DNA of 5,353 bases from Victivallales bacterium (GCA_017963875.1 JAGCTA010000124.1:1-5353); one strand, 5' to 3'; shown: positions 1 through 5,353, counted from the first letter of the stretch. The notes: generated by a model not told the origin, from the sequence alone. Made by a program: numbers and translations.

Positions 1-214
1 GATCCTCACCAGTCAACAAGACGGTGAAGTCCACGTTGAATAATTCCGCCAGTTCATAAAGCGCACTGATAGGAATGGATTTTTCGTTTGTTTCGTATGA
101 CAGATATTCCTCTTTGGTGATTTTCAGCGATTCCGCAATTTTCTCGACAGGAATCTCCAGGATTTCACGCAATTCTCGAATTCGGGCGGCTATCTGTTCT
201 GGATTGTTTGGCAT
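1..214 (-). CDS. XRE-family helix-turn-helix regulator, N-terminal 71 residues (runs off left edge)
   Basis: The reading frame starts at ATG 214-212 and stays open to the window edge, giving 71 residues plus one base. The N-terminus (MPNNPEQIAARIRELREIL) followed by PVEKIAESLKITKEEYLSYE at residues 22-41 is a typical XRE/HTH_3 DNA-binding domain: the first helix carries RIRELR, then a helix-turn-helix with a recognition helix around TKEEYLSYE. The end of the domain is IPISALYELAELFNVDF, then LLTGED. In many bacteria this HTH type with a 'LLTGE' boundary is followed by a C-terminal cupin sensor domain. That part lies outside the window, so the cupin is inference only. It is the last visible gene of the leftward unit, 52 bp after rlmB, and has no recognisable Shine-Dalgarno sequence. 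Family-level call is firm; the regulated genes and ligand are unknown. Confidence 0.85.
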   Translation of the reverse strand, partial: MPNNPEQIAARIRELREILEIPVEKIAESLKITKEEYLSYETNEKSIPISALYELAELFNVDFTVLLTGED

Positions 215-240
215 AGTTGGTTTTGTGAATGTTGGGTGGA

Positions 241-258
241 TATTTTCAATTGAAATTA
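241..258. promoter_or_regulatory. Palindrome in the rlmB-HTH gap, candidate operator
   Basis: Positions 244-255 read TTTCAATTGAAA, a perfect 12-bp palindrome. It extends to 16 of 18 matched positions over 241-258. It lies 27 bp upstream of the HTH gene start, in the only substantial gap between that gene and rlmB. XRE regulators often bind such short palindromes near their own start, so autoregulation is possible. AT-rich palindromes of this size also arise by chance, and I see no clear -10/-35 pair in the gap. Confidence 0.25.
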
Positions 259-266
259 GATAAAAA

Positions 267-1013
267 CTAAGTTAAATCTGTTTTTTCCTGCTGAGGAGTC
301 AGCAAATAAATGGCAATAGCGGCAGCCACTGACGCATTAAGCGAGTTGATTCGACCTTGCTGATGAATGGACGCGACGTGTGTGCATGTGTTGAGGATGA
401 ACTGCGAAACGCCCGCATTCTCCCCGCCGACGACCAGCAGCACTTTTTCTGGCATGTTGCCCCGAAATGATTCTAGGCTGGTTTTGCCTCCGCCATCCAA
501 AGCAATGACATCATAACCGTTTTCCATGGCTATCTTGACATATTGGTTAGCAGAGCAGTTGACGGCGACATTCAAGTGCTCAACAGCCCCTGCGGAGGAT
601 TTGCAGACGGAAGGCAAAATAAGTGGTGAGCCATGCCTTGGTAGAAGAACGTTTTTCCAGCCCATGGCTTCTGCCGTCCGCATAATGGCACCGATATTGT
701 GTGGATCTTCGATTGAATCGAGAAGCACCATGCGTTCGGAGCCAATCATTTCCGCAAAAGGCGTATGGGGGAAAGGCGATGCTTCAAGAACTGCTCCCTG
801 ATGTTCGCGCGTCCCTGTCAAATCAAAAAGCCGTGCCTTGTCCGCGAATTCGACATGGATGTTTTTTGAGCCTAGATACTGTATCAGTTTCTTCAGGCGA
901 GGATTGTTATTGGAATCCTTGTTTATCCAGGCGCGGACAATCTCCCGTCTTTCGGCCCTAACGGCTTCAAAGACGGGATTGATGCCATAGATGATTTCAG
1001 TTGATTGCGGCAT
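267..1013 (-). CDS. rlmB: 23S rRNA (guanosine-2'-O-)-methyltransferase RlmB (SpoU/TrmH family)
   Basis: A 248-residue protein of the SPOUT class, which transfers a methyl group from S-adenosylmethionine to a ribose 2'-OH. RlmB modifies G2251 of 23S rRNA (E. coli numbering) in the peptidyl-transferase P-loop. The N-terminal substrate-binding domain opens with IIYGINPVFEAVRAERREI (residues 7-25), the RlmB/TrmH_3 signature, which also fixes the start. The knotted catalytic domain shows motif 1 (LLDSIEDPHNIGAIMRTAEA, 97-116, with N106 and R112), motif 2 (LLVVGGENAGVS, 192-203, with E198) and motif 3 (GRINSLNASVAAAIAIYLL, 220-238). Motif 3 reads HQQGRINSLNASVA where many RlmB proteins have IPMxGxxxSLNVSVA, a mild divergence. 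Length matches the family. The start codon is 8 nt after the rsfS stop with no Shine-Dalgarno sequence, suggesting translation coupled to rsfS. A related paralogue (TrmH, other rRNA site) is the main alternative. Confidence 0.92.
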   Translation of the reverse strand: MPQSTEIIYGINPVFEAVRAERREIVRAWINKDSNNNPRLKKLIQYLGSKNIHVEFADKARLFDLTGTREHQGAVLEASPFPHTPFAEMIGSERMVLLDSIEDPHNIGAIMRTAEAMGWKNVLLPRHGSPLILPSVCKSSAGAVEHLNVAVNCSANQYVKIAMENGYDVIALDGGGKTSLESFRGNMPEKVLLVVGGENAGVSQFILNTCTHVASIHQQGRINSLNASVAAAIAIYLLTPQQEKTDLT

Positions 1014-1021
1014 GGGTGTTA

Positions 1022-1519
1022 TTACAGGTCGTCTTCGGCTTTTTCATCGCCAAAATCAAGATAGCGTTCATCAATTGGATAGCCCTCGTCAATATCGGCT
1101 GGAGGTGGTGGCGGGGGCTGAACCTGCATGGTACCATGTTTATCTGGCGGGAGCGGCGTTCCGCCAGAATAAATGACCTTGGTCTTGTCCCACAGGTCCT
1201 CTAAAGCATAGAATCTGCGCAGTTCAGGCATGAGAACATGAATGATGATAATACCATAATCAAGGACAAGCCATTGCGAAGACGGGCTGCCGTCCCTACC
1301 TCGAGGGGAAATACCTTCGTCAAGCAACGTCCTGCGAATGTTTTCCGCGATTGCGCGAAGATGCGGAAGGGATGTTCCCGAACAGACGAGAAAGAAATCC
1401 GCAAGAATGGTCTTTTCGCGGACATCGAAAAGCAAAATATCCGCCGCCTTGTGTTGTTCACAGATTTCCACGCATTTTCTGGCAATTGCCTCTGCATCAA
1501 TTATGTCATTTTCCGCCAT
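1022..1519 (-). CDS. rsfS: Ribosomal silencing factor RsfS (Iojap/DUF143) with proline-rich acidic tail
   Basis: RsfS binds ribosomal protein uL14 on the 50S subunit and blocks joining with the 30S, lowering translation when nutrients are scarce. The Iojap domain spans about residues 8-118: AADILLFDVREKTILADFFL (25-44) followed by VCSGTS (45-50), then HLRAIAENIRRTL (53-65), WLVLDYGIIIIHVLMPELRR (83-102) and FYALEDLW (103-110), all in the order expected for the family. Typical members such as E. coli RsfS are about 105 residues; this one has 165. The extra ~45 C-terminal residues hold six consecutive prolines (135-140) and an acidic end rich in D and E, and look disordered. The gene follows nadD by 47 bp, the conserved bacterial nadD-rsfS pairing, and has a strong ribosome binding site. 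Confidence 0.93.
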   Translation of the reverse strand: MAENDIIDAEAIARKCVEICEQHKAADILLFDVREKTILADFFLVCSGTSLPHLRAIAENIRRTLLDEGISPRGRDGSPSSQWLVLDYGIIIIHVLMPELRRFYALEDLWDKTKVIYSGGTPLPPDKHGTMQVQPPPPPPADIDEGYPIDERYLDFGDEKAEDDL

Positions 1520-1528
1520 GGTTATATG

Positions 1529-1534
1529 CCTCCT
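1529..1534 (-). promoter_or_regulatory. Ribosome binding site of rsfS
   Basis: On the minus strand AGGAGG lies 9 nt before the rsfS ATG at 1519-1517. It confirms that start and shows that the organism uses canonical Shine-Dalgarno pairing, in contrast to rlmB and the HTH gene, where none is visible. Confidence 0.75.
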
Positions 1535-1566
1535 TTTTTATAGTATCAGTGTTATTAATTTAACGA

Positions 1567-3039
1567 TTAGTAGCCGTAGAGGTTGTTGTCTTGGATGTAT
1601 TTGGCTACAGCCTCTGGAACGAAACTGTCAATTGGCTTATGTTTTGCGATTGCCTCTCGAATGGCTGTCGCTGAGATGCTGGAGACCTTCAAATCTTCCT
1701 CTGGAAGTATGGAATTGAACAGTTTATAGGCATTTCTCAACCCACAGTCCTGTTCCAGGTCTGGCATTGGCGGAGGAAGGACGCCTGGCCGAGGATAGAT
1801 GATAAAATCGAAATGCTGGATCAGTTCAGGTGCTCGATACCATGTGGTCAGCGTCCGAAGACTGTCCATGCCAATCAAGAGGGAGAATTTGCAGTCTGGA
1901 AAGACCTTGCTGAGGACGTTGATCGTGTCATAGGTGTAGGAGACTTCGTCCTTCCTCTGTAATTCAATGTTGGAATAGGAAAAGGCTGGATTGTCCTCCA
2001 ACGCTAGTCGCAGCATTTCCAGACGCTGTTCTGGAGTCGCGAATGCGCCATCGGGCTTCAACGGTTGGATTCGGGCGGGAATGAAAAGGATTTCATCCGC
2101 TAATTCCTTGTCTAGAATTGTCTGCGCCAGCATCAGGTGACCATTGTGAATGGGGTCGAAGGAACCTCCAAAAATAGCGATTCGATGCGGGCGCGCGTAC
2201 GGCAAGGCTGGAGACTCTTCTGAAGCCGTCCCCCTATTTCTGTCTGAGTTTGCAAAGTGTTCTGACGGTTTGAAACTATCATCGTACGGTTTGAATCCGT
2301 CATCGGACGATATGAAACCGTCATCAGACGATTTGAATCTGCCTCTTGGCGGTCTGTAGCCATCATCCGACTTGAATCTGTCTCTAGACGACTTGTAGCC
2401 ATCATCAGATTTGTATCGGTCACGAGACGGTCTGTAGCCGTCATCATCAGATTTGAATCTGTCTCTAGACGACTTGTAGCCATCATCATCTGATTTGTAT
2501 CGGTCACGAGACGGTCTGTAGCCGTCACCATCAGATTTGTTTCGGTCACGAGACGATCTGTAGCCGTCATCATCAGATTTGTATCGGTCACGAGACGGTC
2601 TGTAGCCATCGTCATCAGATTTGTATCGGTCACGGGATGACTTGTACCCGTCATCCGACTTGAATCTGTCTCTAGACGACTTGTAGTCATCACCATCAGA
2701 TTTGTATCGGTCACGGGACGACTTGTACCCGTCATCCGACTTGAATCTGTCTTTAGACGACTTGAATCTATCTCCCCTTCTGCCCTTTTCGAATGATTTG
2801 AAACTGCGGTTAGAGGATGGGAACTTGTCCCCTGCCCTGCTCCTGTCAGATGACTTGTAATAGTCTCCCGATGGATTATTATGAACATCTGACGAATCAA
2901 ACGACATGTTTGGCAAATCTCTTTCAGGTGAACTGCCATGTCCATCTGATGATTTGCCGTCGTTTTCCGATGGCTTGAAATTGTCGGATGGTTCCAGAGG
3001 ACCATTGTCGAAATTTGTCGCTGGTGTATGCGGATTCAT
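1567..3039 (-). CDS. nadD: Nicotinate-nucleotide adenylyltransferase NadD with a ~283-residue repetitive N-terminal extension
   Basis: NadD makes nicotinic acid adenine dinucleotide from nicotinate mononucleotide and ATP, an essential cytoplasmic step of NAD synthesis. The catalytic domain is residues ~284-490: GGSFDPIHNGHL (291-302, the GxFxPxHxGH nucleotidyltransferase motif), IPARIQPLKP (320-329), TPEQRLEML (335-343), VSYTYDTI (366-373), LLIGMDSLRTL (387-397, then W400), IIYPRPG (413-419) and ISATAIREAI (455-464, the ISxTxIR motif). This part alone has the usual family length (about 190-215). Ahead of it lie ~283 residues rich in S, D, R, K, Y and G. These include ten tandem 13/14-residue units (98-233) with degenerate flanks bearing [FY]K[SP]S motifs. 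The units are near charge-balanced polyampholytes, predicted disordered; I see no signal peptide or membrane segment. The start is ATG 3039-3037, with AGG 8 nt upstream (weak). No in-frame ATG occurs between residues 45 and 303; a TTG at residue 279 (2205-2203) could start a normal-length NadD. First gene of the leftward unit. Confidence 0.93.
   Translation of the reverse strand: MNPHTPATNFDNGPLEPSDNFKPSENDGKSSDGHGSSPERDLPNMSFDSSDVHNNPSGDYYKSSDRSRAGDKFPSSNRSFKSFEKGRRGDRFKSSKDRFKSDDGYKSSRDRYKSDGDDYKSSRDRFKSDDGYKSSRDRYKSDDDGYRPSRDRYKSDDDGYRSSRDRNKSDGDGYRPSRDRYKSDDDGYKSSRDRFKSDDDGYRPSRDRYKSDDGYKSSRDRFKSDDGYRPPRGRFKSSDDGFISSDDGFKPYDDSFKPSEHFANSDRNRGTASEESPALPYARPHRIAIFGGSFDPIHNGHLMLAQTILDKELADEILFIPARIQPLKPDGAFATPEQRLEMLRLALEDNPAFSYSNIELQRKDEVSYTYDTINVLSKVFPDCKFSLLIGMDSLRTLTTWYRAPELIQHFDFIIYPRPGVLPPPMPDLEQDCGLRNAYKLFNSILPEEDLKVSSISATAIREAIAKHKPIDSFVPEAVAKYIQDNNLYGY
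2341..2748 (-). repeat. In-frame tandem minisatellite within nadD, ten 39/42-bp units
   Basis: Ten head-to-tail units encode residues 98-233, of the form R[FYN]K-SDD(D)GY-[KR][SP]S-RD. Unit starts are residues 98, 111, 125, 138, 152, 166, 180, 194, 208 and 221; a degenerate eleventh follows to about residue 250. Lengths are 39 or 42 bp, the difference being one aspartate codon, so every change keeps frame. Two sub-types are visible. Type A (RFK) uses AGA-GAC-AGA-TTC for RDRF; type B (RYK) uses CGT-GAC-CGA-TAC for RDRY. Their order along the protein is A B A B B B B A B A. One type B unit (166) has Asn in place of Tyr through an AAC/TAC change. Synonymous differences in this frame (Arg AGA/CGT/CGA; Ser TCG/TCT/TCA) indicate selection on the encoded peptide. 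Confidence 0.95.
2613..2764 (-). repeat. Near-identical 71-bp copies at 81-bp spacing (recent duplication of two units)
   Basis: Bases 2613-2683 and 2694-2764 match at all but two positions (2638 T versus 2719 C, and 2672 C versus 2753 T). Both differences are silent in the nadD frame. The offset of 81 bp is one type A unit (39) plus one type B unit (42), so the array probably grows by duplication of AB pairs. This is the youngest-looking part of the array and encodes the first four units of the protein repeat. Confidence 0.88.
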
Positions 3040-3068
3040 GTTAAGAACCTAGATAATTATCGAAATGT

Positions 3069-3091
3069 TTTCCAGATTTTCAGGCTGGAAA
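3069..3091. repeat. Short inverted repeat in the divergent intergenic region
   Basis: TTTCCAG (3069-3075) and CTGGAAA (3085-3091) form a 7-bp stem with a 9-base loop in what would be the nadD leader. A 10-bp palindrome GATAATTATC lies next to it at 3052-3061. On the minus strand a T run precedes rather than follows the stem, so it is not a terminator. It could be a leader hairpin or a regulator site; chance is also possible. I found no convincing -10/-35 pair for nadD here. Confidence 0.25.
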
Positions 3092-3124
3092 GCAAAAAAA
3101 GATGTGAATACAGTTGATTTTGGG

Positions 3125-3152
3125 TTGCATAATATCGGAAACTTCTTATACT
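3125..3152 (+). promoter_or_regulatory. Sigma70-like promoter of the metallophosphoesterase-HD unit
   Basis: TTGCAT (3125-3130) and TATACT (3147-3152) are separated by 16 bp, close to the consensus hexamers TTGACA and TATAAT. Transcription would begin near 3159, leaving a leader of about 40 nt before the GTG at 3199. It is the best promoter-like pair in the 159-bp divergent gap and faces right. Confidence 0.55.
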
Positions 3153-3185
3153 ATACCGTTAATTTGTTAAAAATCTCATTTTTCC

Positions 3186-3190
3186 AAGGG
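3186..3190 (+). promoter_or_regulatory. Ribosome binding site deciding the GTG start at 3199
   Basis: AAGGG lies 8 nt before GTG 3199-3201. The frame is closed upstream by TAA at 3160-3162 with no ATG between, and the next in-frame ATG (residue 24) would remove the metal-binding GDIHGN motif. GTG is therefore the only sensible start. Confidence 0.6.
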
Positions 3191-3198
3191 AAAAAGAC

Positions 3199-3930
3199 GT
3201 GTTATTCGGCATCATAGGTGACATTCATGGTAATATTGACGCGCTGGAGGCGGTCTATGCGCGTCTCATGGAACGTCATGTCGATAAAGTCTATTGTACA
3301 GGTGACATTGTCGGCTATGGTGCTGCACCAAGCGAATGCATTGAATTTATCCGTTCAAAAAAAATAGCCACAGTCATTGGAAACCATGACTGGCATACGG
3401 CATTTCCTGAACGCGAATCATTTGGTGTTCGGGATGAAGCGATGCAGGTATTCAAATGGAATCGCAAAATGCTGTCGCAAGAGCAATTATCATGGCTTGC
3501 ATCGCTTCCTATGGTTTTGGAAGAGAATGGGATGATTATACGCCATGGCTCAAGCGTCCCCTATCCTGAATGGGATTATGTCATCAGCGTCAGGTCAGCG
3601 GCGATGCATTTTCTGTTTCAGCATGGTACATTGTGCTTCAATGGCCACAGCCATGTTCCTGTGTTGAGCATGCATCGGCCTGGTTGTCCTGTGATTTTCT
3701 CGAAATTCCGAAACATGATTCTGCCAAATGGAATGGATATCATGGTGGGGGTCGGTGCTGTTGGTCAACCTCGTGACAGCGACTCCCGCGCTTGTTGCGT
3801 CCTTTATGATGACAAGGAAAAAAGCATCAGCAGCATTCGCGTGGAATACGATATCGGCATGGCGCAGCGAAGGATTTTTGAGGCGAAACTCCCTGAAGTT
3901 TTGGCATATCGTTTGGCTGCGGGGCGTTAA
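3199..3930 (+). CDS. Calcineurin-like metallophosphoesterase (YfcE/ApaH-type fold)
   Basis: A 243-residue soluble protein with the full set of dinuclear-metal motifs: GDIHGN (residues 7-12, ligands D8 and H10), GDIVGYGAAPSECIEF (35-50, D36), GNHDWH (61-66, N62 and H63), a histidine at 116 in RHGSS, and GHSH (149-152). These are the DxH, GDxxDxG-like, GNH[DE] and GHxH signatures of the metallophosphoesterase superfamily. A C-terminal VGAVGQPRDSDSRACCVLYD (185-204) matches the 'SVGQPRDGDPRA' segment of small bacterial members. Length and motif spacing are normal for single-domain bacterial members; no signal peptide is seen. Members hydrolyse phosphodiesters, phosphoprotein or nucleotide substrates, and sequence alone does not say which. 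It starts with GTG and is followed after 35 bp by the HD-domain gene on the same strand, so the two are probably cotranscribed. Confidence 0.9.
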   Translation: MLFGIIGDIHGNIDALEAVYARLMERHVDKVYCTGDIVGYGAAPSECIEFIRSKKIATVIGNHDWHTAFPERESFGVRDEAMQVFKWNRKMLSQEQLSWLASLPMVLEENGMIIRHGSSVPYPEWDYVISVRSAAMHFLFQHGTLCFNGHSHVPVLSMHRPGCPVIFSKFRNMILPNGMDIMVGVGAVGQPRDSDSRACCVLYDDKEKSISSIRVEYDIGMAQRRIFEAKLPEVLAYRLAAGR

Positions 3931-3951
3931 GTGGCTTGTGGCTATGACATT

Positions 3952-3956
3952 AGGAG
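3952..3956 (+). promoter_or_regulatory. Ribosome binding site of the HD-domain gene
   Basis: AGGAG lies 9 nt before ATG 3966-3968, within the 35-bp gap after the metallophosphoesterase stop. It supports this start and independent translation initiation within a shared transcript. Confidence 0.7.
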
Positions 3957-3965
3957 ATTCCATCT

Positions 3966-5177
3966 ATGGGCAATTCATTGAATCCCGCATTAATTGAACT
4001 GATTTATGATGCCGCTAGTATCCGCCGCTGGAATGACCAAGTGAATCCAATGGATTTCACGGAACTGGACAAGCAATCACATAAGATGATCATTGCATAC
4101 GTCTTGGCGAGATTTGAGGAGGAGGTCCATCCTGATTCCATCAACTGGCGACGCCTGATCGAGGGCGGAATGTTCGAGATGCTCCACAGGATTGTCCTCA
4201 CGGACATCAAACCTCCCGTTTTCCATAAGATGATGGCAGAAAAGGGCCGAGAACTCAATCAATGGGTCTGCGGAAAACTTCATGAAACGCTTGAAAATGT
4301 CCATGGCGGCTTCGCGGAATGTTTTCGGCAGTATTTCTGCGACGATTCATACAGCATTTCAGAAAAGCGAATTCTGAAGGCCGCGCATTTCCTCGCGACT
4401 CAATGGGAATTCAACATCTTGTATCAGATGTGTCCGTTCATCAACGGGATAGAACAAATAAAAAAAGATATTGAAGACCAGATTGAAGACTATTATGACT
4501 TGCTTGGCGTGCAAAAACTGGCACTAAAACGCAGAACCGCTGGTTTTGTGGAACTTTGCGGACAACTGCGCTTCCAGAAACGCTGGAGCCAGTCGCCGCG
4601 TATTCCTGCAACATCCGTATTGGGACACATGCTGGTAGTGGCGATGATGACCTATTTGGCACTGCAGGAAACGCGCGCATGCGAGCAACGCGTTGTAGAC
4701 GGATTCCTCGGCGGCCTATTCCATGATCTCCCAGAAGTCCTCACAAGGGATATCACATCGCCTGTGAAAGCATCCGTTTCTGGATTGGATGAATTCATCA
4801 AGGAGTATGAGCGCGAGCAGATGGAGGAAAAACTCTTTCCGTTGTTGCCTCAGAACTGGCATGACGATTTCAGGTATTACACAGAAGAGGAATTTGAAAA
4901 CCGCATCCAATTCGCAGGAAAAAGACAAACAGGATTGACTTTCGATGAATTGGACAGCAAATACAATGATGCGCAATATCGCCCTGTTGACGGCGAAATC
5001 ATCCGTGCCTGCGACCACCTCGCCGCTTTCGTCGAGGCATCATTGTCCATCAGGCACGGTGTGACTTCCAAGCATCTTGACGAGGGGGTCGCTCGCCTGT
5101 ATGGACCATACAAGGAAAAAGTCATCGGCAAAGTGGATTTCGGCCAGGCGTTCCGTGCGTTCTACTCTGGCAACTGA
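3966..5177 (+). CDS. HD-domain protein: intact C-terminal HD phosphohydrolase plus degenerate N-terminal HD-like half
   Basis: A 403-residue soluble protein. The C-terminal half carries the four metal ligands of an HD phosphohydrolase: H221 (LGHMLVV), H253-D254 in LFHDLPEVLTRDITSPVK (251-268), and D350 in IIRACDHLAAFVEA (345-358). The HDxxEVLTxDIxxPVK pattern resembles the YfbR/HD_3-type domains, which include 5'-deoxynucleotidases. The N-terminal half repeats the layout without the chemistry: H39 (SHKMIIAYVLARFEE), then LHRIVLTDIKPPVFH (73-87), where Arg replaces the Asp of HD and three residues including the Glu are lost, then RILKAAHFLATQWEF (135-149), where His replaces the last Asp. I read this as an internal duplication with a dead first copy; that is inference from motif alignment by eye. 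The substrate is unknown. A perfect hairpin follows the stop, so this is probably the last gene of its unit. Confidence 0.88.
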   Translation: MGNSLNPALIELIYDAASIRRWNDQVNPMDFTELDKQSHKMIIAYVLARFEEEVHPDSINWRRLIEGGMFEMLHRIVLTDIKPPVFHKMMAEKGRELNQWVCGKLHETLENVHGGFAECFRQYFCDDSYSISEKRILKAAHFLATQWEFNILYQMCPFINGIEQIKKDIEDQIEDYYDLLGVQKLALKRRTAGFVELCGQLRFQKRWSQSPRIPATSVLGHMLVVAMMTYLALQETRACEQRVVDGFLGGLFHDLPEVLTRDITSPVKASVSGLDEFIKEYEREQMEEKLFPLLPQNWHDDFRYYTEEEFENRIQFAGKRQTGLTFDELDSKYNDAQYRPVDGEIIRACDHLAAFVEASLSIRHGVTSKHLDEGVARLYGPYKEKVIGKVDFGQAFRAFYSGN

Positions 5178-5227
5178 TTCCACATTCCTTTTGAGTATGG
5201 AGGCACTGCCTGCCGATTGCATTCGTT

Positions 5228-5261
5228 ATTCAGCCGTAAATTGTGTGATTTACGGCTGAAT
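5228..5261 (+). terminator. Hairpin terminator after the HD-domain gene
   Basis: ATTCAGCCGTAAAT (5228-5241) pairs perfectly with ATTTACGGCTGAAT (5248-5261) around a 6-base loop, TGTGTG, starting 50 bp after the HD-gene stop. A 14-bp perfect stem at this place is typical of a transcription terminator. The following sequence (CCATTTCTGTTT) is only moderately T-rich, and the minus strand has no T tract, so intrinsic termination may be weak or the stem may act in 3'-end protection. Confidence 0.68.
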
Positions 5262-5289
5262 CCATTTCTGTTTATCGTCGTCTTATGCC

Positions 5290-5353
5290 TCATGACCTCT
5301 TTAGCCACACCAGTTCAGCGCGCCACTTGAGTTGCTGCCCCTTGTATTTTGGA
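5290..5353 (-). CDS. Possible C-terminal fragment of a convergent gene
   Basis: On the minus strand one frame runs in from the right edge and ends at TGA (5292-5290), giving PKYKGQQLKWRAELVWLKRS. The composition looks like a plausible protein tail, and the hairpin at 5228-5261 would sit between convergent genes. Another minus frame (ending NWCG at a TAA) and a plus frame from ATG 5285 are also open over this short stretch, so the choice is uncertain. I do not recognise a family. Confidence 0.25.
   Translation of the reverse strand, partial: PKYKGQQLKWRAELVWLKRS

Noticed and set aside
526..961. Plus-strand open frames opposite rlmB
   Set aside because: Antisense shadows of a clear RlmB gene, with no domain or ribosome binding site.
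2341..2748. CRISPR-like regular repeat array
   Set aside because: Units are contiguous with no unique spacers, lie inside an open frame fused to NadD, and vary by codons.
2133..3005. 290-codon overlapping minus-strand frame across the repeat
   Set aside because: It stays open only because the units are multiples of three and lack stops in that frame; differences between units are silent in the nadD frame but change residues here, and no family is recognisable.
3069..3091. Hairpin in the divergent gap as a terminator
   Set aside because: No T run follows it on either strand in the right orientation, and it precedes rather than follows genes on both sides.
3595..3963. Minus-strand 122-codon frame opposite the metallophosphoesterase
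   Set aside because: Overlaps the conserved GHSH and VGQPRD region of a well-supported gene; no recognisable features.
4716..5018. Minus-strand 100-codon frame opposite the HD gene
   Set aside because: Complement of the conserved HD-domain coding sequence; composition is that of an antisense shadow.

Overview
This is a bacterial window with dense, leaderless-to-short-spaced genes in two divergent transcription units and roughly balanced base composition by eye. Some genes have a good Shine-Dalgarno sequence (rsfS, the HD gene) and others have none (rlmB, the HTH gene). That mix, together with the HTH regulator type, points away from enteric bacteria. I cannot place the organism with confidence.

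The leftward unit occupies about 1-3039 on the minus strand. In transcription order it holds nadD (NAD biosynthesis), rsfS (ribosomal silencing factor), rlmB (23S rRNA 2'-O-methyltransferase), and the start of an XRE-type helix-turn-helix regulator that runs off the left edge. NadD-RsfS is a widely conserved bacterial neighbourhood. Here it extends to a second ribosome-related gene, rlmB.

The standout feature is in nadD. The ordinary catalytic domain of about 207 residues sits behind an N-terminal extension of about 283 residues. That extension is low in complexity and built from ten tandem 13/14-residue units of the type R-[FY]-K-S-D-D-(D)-G-Y-[KR]-[SP]-S-R-D, encoded by an in-frame 39/42-bp minisatellite. 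Neighbouring rsfS also carries an extra tail, which is proline-rich and acidic.

The rightward unit occupies about 3125-5261 on the plus strand. A sigma70-like promoter lies in the 159-bp divergent gap. It is followed by a GTG-start calcineurin-like metallophosphoesterase and, 35 bp later, a 403-residue protein with an intact C-terminal HD phosphohydrolase domain and what looks like a decayed N-terminal HD copy. A perfect 14-bp hairpin follows the HD gene and probably ends the unit. The last ~90 bases may hold the tail of a convergent minus-strand gene, but this is weak.

No RNA genes, insertion sequences or CRISPR arrays were seen. The nadD repeat is the main candidate for something undescribed.
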